A model generated the notes under the pieces. It worked only from the letters and a program-made list of their open reading frames with translations. It was not told the DNA's origin and ran no database searches. From assembly GCA_963823675.1 (NCBI GenBank), contig CAWGMT010000014.1:248001-312000 (forward strand): 64,000 nt of DNA, given 5' to 3'. Source of the stretch: CAWGMT01 sp963823675. GTDB taxonomy: Bacteria; Planctomycetota; Planctomycetia; Isosphaerales; Isosphaeraceae. Below are positions 20,279-30,905 of the stretch, piece by piece; positions within the stretch are counted from its first letter, which is position 1, and each line of letters opens with the position of its first letter. The translations under genes were made by a program, and so were the position numbers.

Positions 20279-23200
20279 ATGGACGGGATCACAACTGACC
20301 GGGCAATTCTGGCCGTCCCCGTCGAGCTTCCCGGCGTCATGGGGAAGTTGGAGGCGACGCGGCGCGAGCTTGCTCGTCATCAGCGCTGGCTCAAGCTGGC
20401 ACGCCTTCTCCTGGCCGAGATCATGCTGTGCTCGGCCTTCGTTTTCGCCGACTGGATGTGGGTGCTCCCCGTGGCCCTGCGCGGCTTCGGGGCTCCTGGC
20501 GATGCTGCGGGCTGGGTGCGGTCTTGCTCCTGCGATCGCGCCGTTCGATCGATCGCGCGGCCGCGGCGGCCAGCGTCGAGACCCATTTCCCCGAGCTCGG
20601 GCAGCGAGTCCGCACCGTGGTCGAATACGCCGAACCCGCGCCGGATACCGTCCCCGCGTCGCCCGGTCTGATCGAGGCTCTCGGTCGCGATACCGACAGT
20701 CGTACTTCTGGGCTCGAGTTTCGCGAGCTCGTTCCCTGGGCGTCGTTCGAGCGCCGGGCGGTCAGCCTTGTTCCTGGCCTGCCGCGGTCGGTATCTCGGC
20801 GCTGTGCTTCAGCCCCGGGCTCCGGACGGCCGCGCTCAGGATGCTGCTCTTTCCGTTGCATTACACAACGCTCGCTGTCGAGCCGGGGGACGTGACCTTG
20901 AAGGCCGGCGAAGATCTCAAGCTCGAGATCTCGCTCTCCGGCCGCCCGGTTCACTCGGCCTCCTGGTCATATCGCAAGAAGGGCGCCGCCGGTCCGTGGA
21001 TGACGACCTCATTCGCCGCGGATCGCACGATCGACAAGGCCAAAGAACCGCTGATCGGGACCTTGAGCGCCAGCTTGAAGGACTGCCAGACCGATCTTCG
21101 ACTATCGCGTCGTCGCCGGAGAGGTCGAGAGCCCGATCTACCACGTCAAGGTCGTGCATCCCCTGTTGCTCGAAGGCTATCGAGGCGACCGTCACGCCGC
21201 CGCCTTACACCAGGCGACCGGCGGAAGTCGTCAAGGAGGGAAACTTCCGGGCCATCGAGGGCTCGCGCGTCCAGCTTGCCATCATGCTCGACCGTGCTCC
21301 CCAGACCGCGGCGCTGGTGCTGGGGATCGCCGGGCGAATCCTCGCGACAGTCGATCCCGCTGCAAACTGGATGGGGCTCGGCTCACCGGCGAGCTGCCTC
21401 CGATCACCAAGGAGATCCAGTACGAGATCGCCGCGGCTGATGCCGACGGCATGAAGCTCGAAACAGAGATCGTACCGCGTCAAGGTTCAAGCCGACGACA
21501 AGCCGACGATTCGCTTCATCCGCCCGAGGAATCGCTGGCCGTCACGCCGACCACCGAGGTTCCCATCCAGGTCGAAGCCGGCGACGATTTCGGCGTGACT
21601 CGCCTGGGAATCAACTACAAGGTCGGCGACGGGCCCGAAGAGACCTTGCACCTGGCCGGCTTTGAAAACCAGCCGGTCACGGCCGAGGGACTGGCCACGC
21701 TCTACCTCGAGAAGCACAAGCTCAGTTTCACCGACGCGATCACCTACTATGCATTTGTCGAAGACAACTATCCCGCAAAACCACACCGGGTGGTCACCGA
21801 GCTTCGCTACATCGACATCCTGCCTTACAAGCAGGCGTACGAGCTCGTCGACGGGTGGAGGGACCTGCAACGGGGCGTCGGTGACCCTCGAAGAGTTGAT
21901 CGCACGCCAGCGCGTGAATCTGAATCGCACGTTTGCTTTGGAGAGGGATCGACCGTCGGGGAGGAAACGGCCCTGCGGCTGGCCAGGTTTGAGGAGGAGC
22001 TCGCCGTCGCGACGGCCGAGTTTGCCGACGGGATGACGGCGATCGCCGGTCCGGTCCCCGCTCTGGACGACGCCGTCACCGCGATGAGGTCGGCGACCGA
22101 GCTGCTGACGGCGAAGGACTTGCCGGCCGCCCGGCCTCAGAGAAGAAGCCGCTCTCAAGGGACTGATCAGCGCCCGCCAGAACCTCCGGAAGCTGCTTGT
22201 GCAGAGCAACTCGAGCCAGGCGAGCGCCTGCCGCTAGTTCGACGTGAAGCAGGTCCAGAAGATCCGCCGGCCCCCTGCCGACCGAAGACAAGAACAGCTC
22301 GCCGACCTGGAGAACGACCTCCAGGAGCTGGCCAAGCGCGAGCAGAAGTTCTCCGAGGAGATCGAGGCCAAGGGGCGAGGCGGTCCGCAGCTCGACCCGC
22401 TCGCCGAGTGGACAAAAGCCAGAGCTCAGAATGACCGGAAGCCATCCGAAAAGCCGTCGTCGCGGCGGCCCGGGTCCAGCGTCTCAGGGAAGCGCGAGAC
22501 CAGACCTCGCAGGCTCGATCGACGCCGGCCCAGCAGCAACGGCAGGCGGCCGAGGAAGCCGAGCGGCTCCGCCAGCTCGCGCAGCAGGACGAGGCCCTCA
22601 CCGAGCTGACCAATCGCCGGCTGGACGCCGCGGCTCAGTCGGTGCAAGAATCGAGCCGATCGATCGAGGCGGGCCGCGAAGCCGAGGCCGCCGCAGGAAG
22701 CCCGCGCATCGCCGCCCGCAAGCTGGAGTCGGCCGCGCGCCAGGTCGGTGCCCTCAAGGCCAGGGAGCTGACCGACCGGCTGGCACGCAACGAGACCTCG
22801 CCGCAGGCGATCGCCAAGGCCGAGCGGGAGCTGGGCCGGGCCCTCGAGCGCAAGGCGGAGTCGAAAGAGGCGGCGCCCACGACGAGCGACGACTCGCCGA
22901 GAAGCAGAGCGAGCTGGCCGATGAAGTCGCGGCGCTGGCGGACGTGCTCAAGCAACTGAAGATGGCCGCGGCCGAGGAACAGCCCGAGCTGGCCGAGAGC
23001 ATTGGCCGGGCCACCAGGGCCAACCCGCCCGAGGAGGTCGAGGAGTCGATGCGGCAGAACGCCGCCGCGATCGGCGAGGGTCACGCCATCCCGGCCGCCC
23101 GGTCGGCCGATCACGCCGCCGGGCAGCTCGACGCCCTGGCCCAGGACCTCGAATCGGTCCGCCGGGCCGCGATTGCAGCCCCAGCTCGACCGCCTGCTGG

Positions 23201-23609
23201 CAGCCGAGAAACAGGCCGCCGAGCTTCAGGAACGGCTCCGCTCGGTGCAACAATCCTCGCAACAGGCCGAGGCCGAGAAGGCACTCTCCGACCTCGCCCG
23301 CCTCGTCGATAACCTCGCGACCGGCGACGGACCCCTGCGGGAGGCCGCCGACAAGCTCAGTGCCGCCACCCAGTCGAGCCGTCGGCGGCTGGACCCGGAA
23401 CGACCGGATCGAGCCCGGCGAAGCGGGCTATTTCGTCGCCTCCGGTCGCCTACACCGGCGGCTTGAGCGCGGTCTCCCTGGCCCTCCAGGCGAAGATCCA
23501 GGAGATCGTGCTCGACAACGCCCTGGTGGAGCGGAACGGTCCGGTACCGCCGCAGTACAAGAACCTGGTCGAGGATTATTATCGAGTCCTCTCCCAGGAC
23601 CTGCGATGA
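20279..23609 (+). CDS. DUF4175-like membrane protein with long coiled coil (many frameshifts)
   Basis: About 1,110 residues after joining at least eight pieces. Start ATG 20279 has GAGGAG (20265-20270) 8 nt upstream. N-terminus: LEATRRELARHQRWLKLARLL then hydrophobic helices. Middle: beta-rich segments (TTLAVEPGDVTLKAGEDLKL, VPIQVEAGDDFGVTRLGINY, ITYYAFVEDNYPAKPHR) of the type seen in DUF4175 proteins. From ~22250 to 23300 the protein is a very long Glu/Gln/Ala/Arg-rich coiled coil (QLADLENDLQELAKREQK). It ends NLVEDYYRVLSQDLR at 23607. DUF4175 proteins regularly neighbour MoxR/BatA genes; a structural role in the envelope is inferred. Confidence 0.75.
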
Positions 23610-23662
23610 CCTTGGCTCGGCTGGGCTGGACACCGCGCCTCAGGGCGGACCATGGCGGAGAA

Positions 23663-23779
23663 ACTCGTTCCCACGCTCTGCGTGGGAATGCCGTCTTCGA
23701 CGCTCCGCGTCGTCCGGTCCCGGCAGAGGGCCGCAGAGCGGCCCGGGAGGGCATTCCCACGCAGAGCGTGGGAACGAGT
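23663..23779. repeat. Inverted-repeat element with 30-bp arms
   Basis: Left arm ACTCGTTCCCACGCTCTGCG (start 23663) continues as TGGGAATGCC. The right arm 23750-23779 is its reverse complement. Inside lies a smaller palindromic segment around GACGCTCCGCGTC. This is the 'GTTCCCACGCTCTGCGTGGGAA' type of REP-like element seen in several bacterial genomes. It lies between the DUF4175 and VWA genes and may act as a transcript-stabilising hairpin or attenuator. Confidence 0.85.
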
Positions 23780-23929
23780 CACCCGATTTCCCTCCCTGCG
23801 ACAGTATCCATTTCCGGCATGTTGTCTTTGCGCGGTTCCTTATCAACCAGCAATTGAACTCGGGAGCAAACCCTTGTTTCTGGCTCGTTGCCTCCTCATT
23901 ATCTTTCAGCTCTCACACGGGACGCCAAA

Positions 23930-26217
23930 GTGACCTGGTCACCCCCTCTTGACGGCCCGTTCGCTTTTGTGCTCGCGGTCGTCCTCGCGGCCCTCTTGCT
24001 CCTGGCCTTTCGGGTCGGCGCCGCGCCGAGCGCTCGAAGCAAGTGGTTGCTGGCGTTGCGGGCCGCGGCCCTGGCCGTGCTCGTCTTGATCTTGCTCAAC
24101 CCGGTCCGCGTCCAGCAGGTGAAGCGCGCCGGCCCGGCGCCGACGGCGGTGTTTCTGCTCGACGAATCGCGCAGCATGAGCCTGGAGACTCCGATCAGCC
24201 GGGCGCAGGCGGTCGACCACTTGATCGGCCGGTCAAATGCTTTGCTGCGGTCCGATCGACGGCCGCGCGTCCAGAAGTATCGGTTTGGCCGCGACCTCAC
24301 CGCGGTCGCCGAGTCGGAGAAGGTCCTGCGGCCGGCAGCCGACGAAACACGACTGGCCCAGGCCCTCGAAGCAGCTGCCGTCGCGGTTTGGAGACACCTT
24401 GCCGTTTGGCGTGTTCGTCTTCTCCGACGGCCGCTCGACGGAGCCAGATTCGCCGGAGACAACCGGGCCGGCTTACCGAGCCCTGGGCGTGCCGATCCAT
24501 GTCGTGCCGGTGGGCGATGCACGGATCGCGGGCGACGTGGCCGTGCAAGATATCGACGCCCCTCGCGACGCCCGCCCAGGAACGCGCGTGCCGGTTCGGG
24601 TCACGCTCCGCAGCCGCGGCTACGCGGGAGAGCGCACCGAGATCTCCATCCGCGCGGCCGATGACCCCAAGGGCGATCCGCTGGCGGTCCTTCCGATCAC
24701 GCTCGTCGACGGCGAGCAAGCCCACGAGTTGGTCATCGAGGCCGACCGGGCCAGAGGCGGCCTGGCCGTCCAGGTCAATTTGCTGCCGCACGAGGCCATC
24801 GCCGCCAACAATCGCGTGCCGTTCCAGATCACGCCGCGCACCGGCAAGCTCCGCGTCATTTACATGGAAGGGAGCGCGCCTCCGGAGTATCGCTTCATCC
24901 ACGACGCACTTGAGGAAGACCCCAACATCAAGTGCGTCTCCATGGCGGTGGATAATCAGTACGTCCAGCAACCCCGGCTATACCGGGTCGACGATCCCAA
25001 CCTCGGCTTTCCCACGACGCGGGAAGAGCTGCTGCGCTACGATGTCGTCATTTGCAGTGACATCGCCCGGGCGTCGTTCACGCCTGAGCAGCTCGGCGTG
25101 GACCGTCGAACTGGTCAGCAAGCGCGGCGGCGGCTTCGTCATGATCGGCGGCCATACGAGCTTCGGCTCGGGGGGGTGGGACCAGACGGTCTGGGACGGC
25201 ATCATCCCCGTTGATATGAGCGGACACGGCCCGGCGCGCTCGCCATTCTACGATGGCTCGTTCCAGGTGGTCATCCCGCCGCGGGCCGCCGATCATCCGA
25301 TCTGGCGGATTGTCGACGACCCGGCGCGCAATCGACGGGTCCTGGCACGAATGCCCATGTTCCACGGCACCAATCTCATCGACCGGCTCAAGCCGGCCGC
25401 CACGGCTCTCGGCCTCTCGAACGGGCCGCTGCCCGGATCGGGTGTCGTGACGGTCTTCTCCTGCCAGAGCTTCGGCCGGGGGCGAACCTTCGCCATGGCC
25501 ACCGACTCGACCTTCGCGTGGGGCACGGATTTCGAAAAGAGCTGGGGCGAGGGCGATAACCGCTACTTCCGCAAGTTCTGGCGAAACGTCGTCCGCTGGC
25601 TCACCGAGAATCGCGATGGAGGCAATCGGCGGTTGAAGGTCGAGACCGACCGGATCATCTACCGGCCGGGCCAGGACATTCAGATAAAGGCCAGGACTTA
25701 TGATGAAAAGCTCGAGGAGACCGATCGGTACCGCGTCGGCGCCCGTCTCCGCCTCTCAAAGGGCGACGAGCCGCAGCCCGTCGATGCCGCGGCTGCCGAC
25801 CTCGTTCCTCAACTCGTGGAGAAAAGCTACCAAGGCAAGCTTGCCGCTCCCCAGGCAAACCAGGTCCTCGATCAATTCGGCTCGACCCTGCACAAACTGG
25901 TGCTCGAGGTCGCGGCGTTTGACGGTGAAAAACTGGTGGCCAGATCGGACCTCGATCTCCAGGTCATCGAGGATCCGGCCGAGTTCAAAGACCCCCGGCC
26001 GGACCCCTCCGCGCTCGCCCGGCTTGCCGAGGCAACAGGCGGAACTGTGATCCGATCCGCGGAGGAGTTATCGAGCTTGCTGGGCCGCCATCAAGACGCA
26101 TCCATCCGGACGATCGTCATCCGCTGGCCGATGTGGGACACGCCCGTGCTCTGGCTCATGCTGCTGGGATTGCTCTCCACCGAATGGGCCCTCCGGCGGC
26201 TGAAGGGGCTGGGGTGA
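23930..26217 (+). CDS. VWA and glutamine-amidotransferase-like membrane protein, last gene of the operon (two frameshifts)
   Basis: About 762 residues. N-terminal two membrane helices (FAFVLAVVLAALLLLAF, ALRAAALAVLVLILLNP), then the VWA motif FLLDESRSMS. The frame moves near 24385 (FGDTLPFGVFVFSDGRS continues the VWA) and again near 25100. After that comes a DUF1355/GATase-1-like domain (GGGFVMIGGHTSFGSGGWDQT ... MFHGTNLIDRLKP) and a C-terminal membrane helix (VLWLMLLGLLSTEWALRRLKG). GTG 23930 is chosen because the hydrophobic helix follows directly; open frame extends upstream to 23888. Partner of the BatA and DUF4175 proteins. Confidence 0.85.
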
Positions 26218-26533
26218 AGCGGCGATGGGAGCTCCGACCCGGCACCGGGAAAGACGACAACTCCCAGACGAACGATGCTCCGTGGCTTCCAAGCCAGCAC
26301 CATGGCTTTGACAGGCTTTCGTTCATTGGTCATAAGTGGTGGTCGTCGATTGTGAACGTGGTGGCTCGATTTTCCGGAGGCTCCAGAGTCGCGAACTTCA
26401 GGCTTGGCTCGAGGAATACACACTCGGCGATTTGTGGCAGGGACCCGAAGGGGCATCGTCTTGTTGCTCAAGCAGCCGCCCGAGACGACGATCACAACCA
26501 TAGCTTTTGAGCAGGTGCTCAGGATTGACTTGC
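26218..26533. other. Intergenic stretch without supported gene
   Basis: About 320 bp. Short open frames on both strands have no recognisable domain. The region separates the VWA operon from the convergent LemA-like gene and ends in the palindromic repeat at 26534. Confidence 0.5.
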
Positions 26534-26586
26534 AGTAGTCGTCACGCTCCGCGTGACGGCTCATCACGCGGAGCGTGATGACTACT
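26534..26586. repeat. Double-hairpin palindromic repeat
   Basis: AGTAGTC-GTCACGCTCCGCGTGAC is followed by GGCT and then ATCACGCGGAGCGTGAT-GACTACT. Each half is a hairpin and the whole is also an imperfect palindrome. It lies exactly between two convergent genes (VWA protein and GIDE-LemA protein), so it could act as a bidirectional terminator. It shares the GCTCCGCG core with the other REP-like elements in this window. Confidence 0.85.
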
Positions 26587-27910
26587 CAGGTCGCGAGATT
26601 CACTTCCACCGGGGCGCGCTCGAAATCGTCGGCTGTCATCAGCACCTGGGGTTTCATGGTGCCGAGGGAGGCGATGAACCGGTCGGGGATGATCTGAAGA
26701 CGGGTGTTGTAGAACGTCGAAACGTCGTTAAAATGGCTTCGGGCCAGCGCGACGCGCTGTTCCGAGTCCACCAGTTGCTGCTGTAGATTCAGGAAGGAGC
26801 TGTTGGCTTTGAGCTCGGGACAGCGCTCCGCAATGGCGGCGACTGTTGATTTGGCGGCTTTCGGGGTCGGGCCCGCCTCTCCGGGCGCCGTGGCGATCAA
26901 CTGATCGCGGAGGTAGGCAAGCTCTGATTGCAGCTTTTGCTCGTAGTCGCGCATACCCTGGACGATGGACATGAGGTTAGGGATCAGGTCATGGCGGCGC
27001 TTCAATTGCACGTCCACGTTGGCCCAGGCCTGATGGACCCGCCGCCGGAGAGTGACGATGCTGTTATAGACCATGCCGATCCACGCCAAGACCCACGCCA
27101 CGACGAAGACGGACCCGGAGACGACATACGAGGTGACGTGGTCCGCGAGGGGGAGATGCTGACTCGCGTCGCGGACGATGAAGCCGCTGGCGCAGCACGC
27201 CACGCCGAGCAGACCGATCAGCCAGAACTGCCAGGCCAGGCCGCAGCGCACCTGGTCCTCGCTGCGCGTTGAAATGAGAAATGTCTCAGCCTGGGGAGCG
27301 TGGGCGATTTCGGCTGCGACCAGGTCGTCGCGCTCGCGAGCCTGACCGACGACATAAAGCGGGGCGTGCAAGGGAATCCCGAGCTCGACGAAGCGGCGAA
27401 GGTACTGGGAATCGGCGACCGCGGCGGCGGGGCCCTTCGCGTAGTAGAGACTGTCGCCAGGCCCGCACGAATCGTCGAACATCGTCAGTGGCTCGACCTT
27501 GGCCTTTTCGGGCTGAATCCGGATGACGCCACAGTCATCCTGAAGGAAGAAAGGAATCTCGTCGCCACCCTGGGCGACCGTGGTCACGCCGCTTTCGGTC
27601 CGGGTCCGCGTCTGGGTGCGGCCTTCACTGTCGGTGTACGTTTCGGTAACCGTGCGCGACCAGTGTTCGTCCACTTGCCAGTAGTAATAAACGCAGCTTT
27701 GCTCGGCGAGAAAGCTCGTGAGGGCCTGTTCGGCTTCGGCGCTGCCCTTGAGCTCCACGAGGCCGATGAACACCCCGGTGGTTTTGGATGTGGGCAGGTC
27801 GGAGACGAGGCGCTGACGCCGGCCGCGCGCACGGCGAGGAACAAGAGCAACGAACCCAGCAGCCCTCCGATAGCGGGGAAGCCATACGTGACGAAGATTT
27901 GCCGGTCCAT
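26586..27910 (-). CDS. GIDE-domain and LemA-domain membrane protein (one frameshift)
   Basis: About 441 residues. ATG 27910 begins MDRQIFVTYGFPAIGGLLGS, a membrane helix. The frame changes near 27800-27815 into the long frame that holds a GIDE-type domain (FIGLVELKGSAEAEQALTS, SCVYYYWQVDEHWSRTVTET, DDCGVIRIQPEKA). Two more membrane helices follow (FWLIGLLGVACCASGFIV, SYVVSGSVFVVAWVLAWIG). The LemA domain closes the protein (LRRRVHQAWANVDVQLKRRH, DLIPNLMSIVQGMRDYEQ). GIDE is named after a eukaryotic mitochondrial ubiquitin ligase, but bacterial members lack the RING finger, as here. Likely an inner-membrane scaffold. Converges on the VWA operon. Confidence 0.85.
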
Positions 27911-28154
27911 GACCGAGGACCCCACTGCTGATATCTTTACTCGAGAAACTCGAGCCGCACAAGCCGACCCACTTTGGGAGATTATATCCCGGTCGCACCA
28001 ACTGTTGCCTCAGACCGCTCCTGCTTGAAAAAAGCTGAGCTTCCTCGAACAAAGTGATGGTAAACTGCGGTCAACACGGGAGCAAGCCGGTGGAGCGCCG
28101 GCTCCAGCGACGTCACCCCAACGCAATCGGCGTCAGCCAGACAGAGGAACATCA

Positions 28155-28481
28155 ATGAGTGTGATCATTCGGGAAAGCGACTCTGGCACCGAACTGGCAC
28201 AGGCGGACGTAGGGCCCGCCCTGCTGAAGTTCGAAGGCAACTGGTACTTCGACGCATCAGCCGTTCAGGCCGGCGTTCTCAAGGTCACCGAGCGAACCTA
28301 TACCTGCCCCTACAAGGGGACCTGCAACTGGGTCGACTACATCGGGCCCGACGGCCGGACTGTCCGCGACGTGGCCTGGGTCTACCCCAAAGTCAAGCCC
28401 GGCCACGAAGCGATTCAGGGGCGCTACGGCTTTTACGCCGGCAGCCGGGGCGCGACCCGCGAGGAAAGCGACCGTCAATGA
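28155..28481 (+). CDS. DUF427 family protein
   Basis: 108 residues, compact and complete. ATG 28155 follows AGAGGAA by 6 nt. Family marks: ERTYTCPYKGTCNWVDYIG, then VAWVYPKVKPGHEAIQGRYGFY. DUF427 is a small beta-rich fold common in bacteria and fungi; its biochemical role is not settled. Cytoplasmic. A short open frame (28478-28678) overlaps its stop by ATGA but shows no family signal. Confidence 0.9.
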   Translation: MSVIIRESDSGTELAQADVGPALLKFEGNWYFDASAVQAGVLKVTERTYTCPYKGTCNWVDYIGPDGRTVRDVAWVYPKVKPGHEAIQGRYGFYAGSRGATREESDRQ

Positions 28482-28801
28482 GCGAGCGAGAGCACGAGCC
28501 GGTCGTAACCGTGACGACCGAGGGCCGCTTCCGGGAAAAGAGAGCTTCGAGCCTGCGGCGCTGGACCAATCGGGGCGTCACGCTCCTGGCGATCCCCACC
28601 CCGCCCGCGGTCCGCCTCAAAGAGCAACTCCGGTCCGCAATCTGTCCGCTACTGTGGGCGGCTGCGCCGAGCCCATGAAGCCGCTTGCGCGAACATGAGT
28701 GCGACTTTGCGCTGCCTGTTCCAAATTCTTGTCCCAAATCTTCTCCCTCAGGGGCCGGCTGGACTGGACGGCACCCCACCTGGCTTCGGTTAAATCCGAC
28801 G

Positions 28802-29117
28802 TGGTCAACTGTTAAGGTCATCGCCAGCCGAGAGAGACGCTTACCTCAGCCGCTTGACGAAGATGTGGCGCGTCTTGACAGTATGGACGATGCAGCGCTC
28901 TGGCAGGCGGCGCGGAGCAGGCTGTCCAAGAAGAAGGCAGCTCGGCTCGAGGTGCTGCACCTCAATCGCCAGAAAGTAGGACTATCCGAGTCCGAGGCCT
29001 CGAGGCCAGCGGTGCTCGTCCAGCGATATGAGCGGTCGATGCTCATTCGCGCATAAGCAGCAGGCGCTCTTGAAGCAGCGGGGCTGGGACCTCTCGGGCC
29101 TAGCTGCCAAGACATGA
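28802..29117 (+). pseudogene. Small partner protein of HNH endonuclease (frameshifted)
   Basis: About 100 residues. Coding sense begins near STVKVIASRERRLPQPLDE; a TGG (28802) stands where a start codon would be expected. It continues through ARLDSMDDAALWQAARSRLS to LVQRYERSMLIRA. There an extra T (29054, GCATAAGCAG) creates a stop; without it the frame continues KQQALLKQRGWDLSGLAAKT to a TGA overlapping the HNH ATG (ATGA at 29114). Such small helical proteins coupled to HNH genes occur in planctomycetes and cyanobacteria. The frameshift and missing start suggest the pair is decaying; the neighbouring insertion supports that. Confidence 0.65.
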
Positions 29118-29511
29118 GCGGGTCTTGCATTTCAAAAGCGCTTCGCGCCAGGGTCACCGCCCAGGCGCGACACCGTGGCGTGTACTGCCTGTCGGCGGAA
29201 TCGATCGTCGGTAGGCCCATGGAGCTCGATCACCTGATTCCGGAGGTCCTCGAAGGCATCACAGAGAAGGACAATCTCTGGCTTGCCTGTTCGCTTTGCA
29301 ATGATTCCAAGAGCTGCCGGATCGCGTTTGAAGATCCGATTCGCGGTGAAGTCGTGAGGTTATTCTAGCCCGCGCGGTGTTAAATGAGACATTGACCTCT
29401 AGACCCAGCGCACCAGGACCTATTTCCGCCCGGTGGGGATTTTGATAATCCTTATAGCTCCGCCAGGAAGGATGTTCATCGAGATCGTGTTGGAACGCAA
29501 GGAGGCACACC

Positions 29512-30578
29512 ATGGAGTGGTTTCGCGTGCGGTTGACCGAGGAGCAGCAACGCGTCGTCAACGAGGAACGGACCTTTCATCCCAACCCGCGCATTCGGGA
29601 AAAGATGCTGGTGCTTTGGTTGCTGCACAACGGGTTGACGCGGCAGCAAGCCGCTCAGGTTGTTGGTGTCGGTCGGGCCACTGTCCAGCGGTACGTGGCC
29701 GCATTTCGGGAGGGGGGCTTGGACGGTCTGCGGCAGTGGAACGTCAATCGCCCGGTCAGCGAAATGGCTGCCTATCGCGAGTTGATCCGCGAGTCCTTCG
29801 AGAAGCAACCCGTTTGTACCGTGGCCGAGGCGAGCGAACGCATCTTTCAACTGACTGGATTGCGCCGCGGTCCCAGCCAAGTGCGCAAGTTCCTCAAGGA
29901 TCTGGGTCTGAAGTTTCAGCGGGTCCGCATGATCCCGGTGCCGCCAAAAAAAACTTGGCCGAGCACGTCCAAACCCAGGCCGATTTTCTCGACACCAAGC
30001 TGAAGCCGCTCTTGGACGACGCCCTCGCGGGACGGGGGCACGTGTTCTTTGTGGACGCGGCCCATTTCGTGTTCGGGACATTCTTGTGTTGCCTCTGGTC
30101 GTTTGCGCGGATCTTCGTCCGCGCGGCTTCAGGTCGTCAACGGTTCAACGTCTTGGGTGCCTGGAACGCGGTGACGCGGCAATTGATCGCCGTGACCAAC
30201 ACCACGGTCGTCAATACCGAGACGATGTGCGAACTGCTGCGGAAAATCGCCGCGTCGGGGCTAACCGGACCGATCACGCTGGTGCTGGACAACGCCCGCT
30301 ATCAACACAACGCCGCCGTCAAGGCGCTGGCAACGCAGTTGGCAATCACGCTGTTGTTTCTCCCATCGTACTCGCCCAACCTGAACCTGATCGAACGTCT
30401 GTGGAAGTTCATCAAACGTCGCGCCCTCTACGGCCGATTCCATCCGACCTTCGCAGACTTTAGAGGTGCCATCGAAGAGACCATCGACGGACTATCGACC
30501 ACACACGCCGAACGACTCAACACGCTGATGACACTCAATTTCCAAGAATTCCAGGATGTCTCACTCATGGCCGCGTGA
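29512..30578 (+). CDS. IS630 transposase, read through a -1 frameshift
   Basis: 355 residues when two frames are joined. The first frame (29512-30003) codes the N-terminal helix-turn-helix (NGLTRQQAAQVVGVGRATVQ, RYVAAFREGGLDGLR) and would stop as a 163-residue protein. The second frame gives the DDE catalytic domain: first Asp in VFFVDAAHF, second in LVLDNARYQH, Glu in NLNLIERLWKFIKRR. The switch lies at the A8 run 29946-29953, where the zero frame is CCA AAA AAA ACT and the -1 frame is AAC TTG GCC, the expected slippery pattern. It belongs to the element at 29368-30580. Confidence 0.85.
29946..29953 (+). promoter_or_regulatory. A8 slippery site for -1 frameshifting in the transposase
   Basis: Heptamer A-AAA-AAA with the zero frame CCA-AAA-AAA-ACT; slipping back by one joins the DNA-binding and DDE parts. 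Frameshift expression, ribosomal or by polymerase slippage, is common among insertion sequences; no stimulator structure was assessed. Confidence 0.7.
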
Positions 30579-30905
30579 GGTATCAATCCTCGGCACCAGG
30601 ATTGGCATGGGCACTTTCGCTGGTCGGATGTTTCCACCTCCGACGCTTGACACCGATCCAACCCGCACCTTAGAATTTGCCCTTCGGTGGATCGACGGAG
30701 GACGACGATCGTTGGCGTCCCGCCTGGAAGCATGAAGCGGGGGAAAAACGCCCATCCATCAGTTTCCCCTGCGTGCGTTCGCCGGGAACGGCCCCGATCG
30801 GGTGGCGCCGCTCCACGAGCAGCCCAGCCGTGTAACGTCCCGGATTGGCACGAGGAAGCGTCTTACCCACGCGTGGCACACCTCTAACAGAGCGAAGGAT
30901 CCTCG

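Larger units (their letters stand above)
29368..30580 (+). mobile_element. IS630-family insertion sequence
   Basis: About 1.21 kb with one transposase. The ends form imperfect inverted repeats: left TAGCCCGCGCGG...TGAGACAT (from 29366), right, reverse-complemented, TACCTCACGCGG...TGAGACAT, 19 of 27 positions equal. Both outer edges are TA dinucleotides (29366-29367 and 30581-30582), fitting the TA target duplication of this family. The right repeat overlaps the transposase 3' end. Exact termini could be off by a few bases because the restored HNH frame differs by one nucleotide. Confidence 0.75.
29114..30650 (+). pseudogene. HNH endonuclease gene split by an IS630 insertion
   Basis: The first part (29114-29368) carries the HNH core: YCLSAESIVGRPMELDHLIP (DH of HNH) and NLWLACSLCNDSKS. 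One zinc cysteine of the first CxxC is absent (HRGVYC rather than RCGYC). Reading reaches EVVRLF and meets a stop inside the insertion. The missing C-terminal part resumes after the insertion at 30585 as NPRHQDWHGHFRWSD, the normal continuation of this family after RLF, and runs out near 30650 with further frame breaks. The gene is therefore interrupted and inactive. The flanks imply the insertion is younger than the small upstream partner pair. Confidence 0.8.

Noticed and set aside
28478..28678. Small open frame overlapping the DUF427 stop by ATGA
   Set aside because: No family signal, and the composition resembles random GC-rich sequence. The overlap alone does not support a gene.
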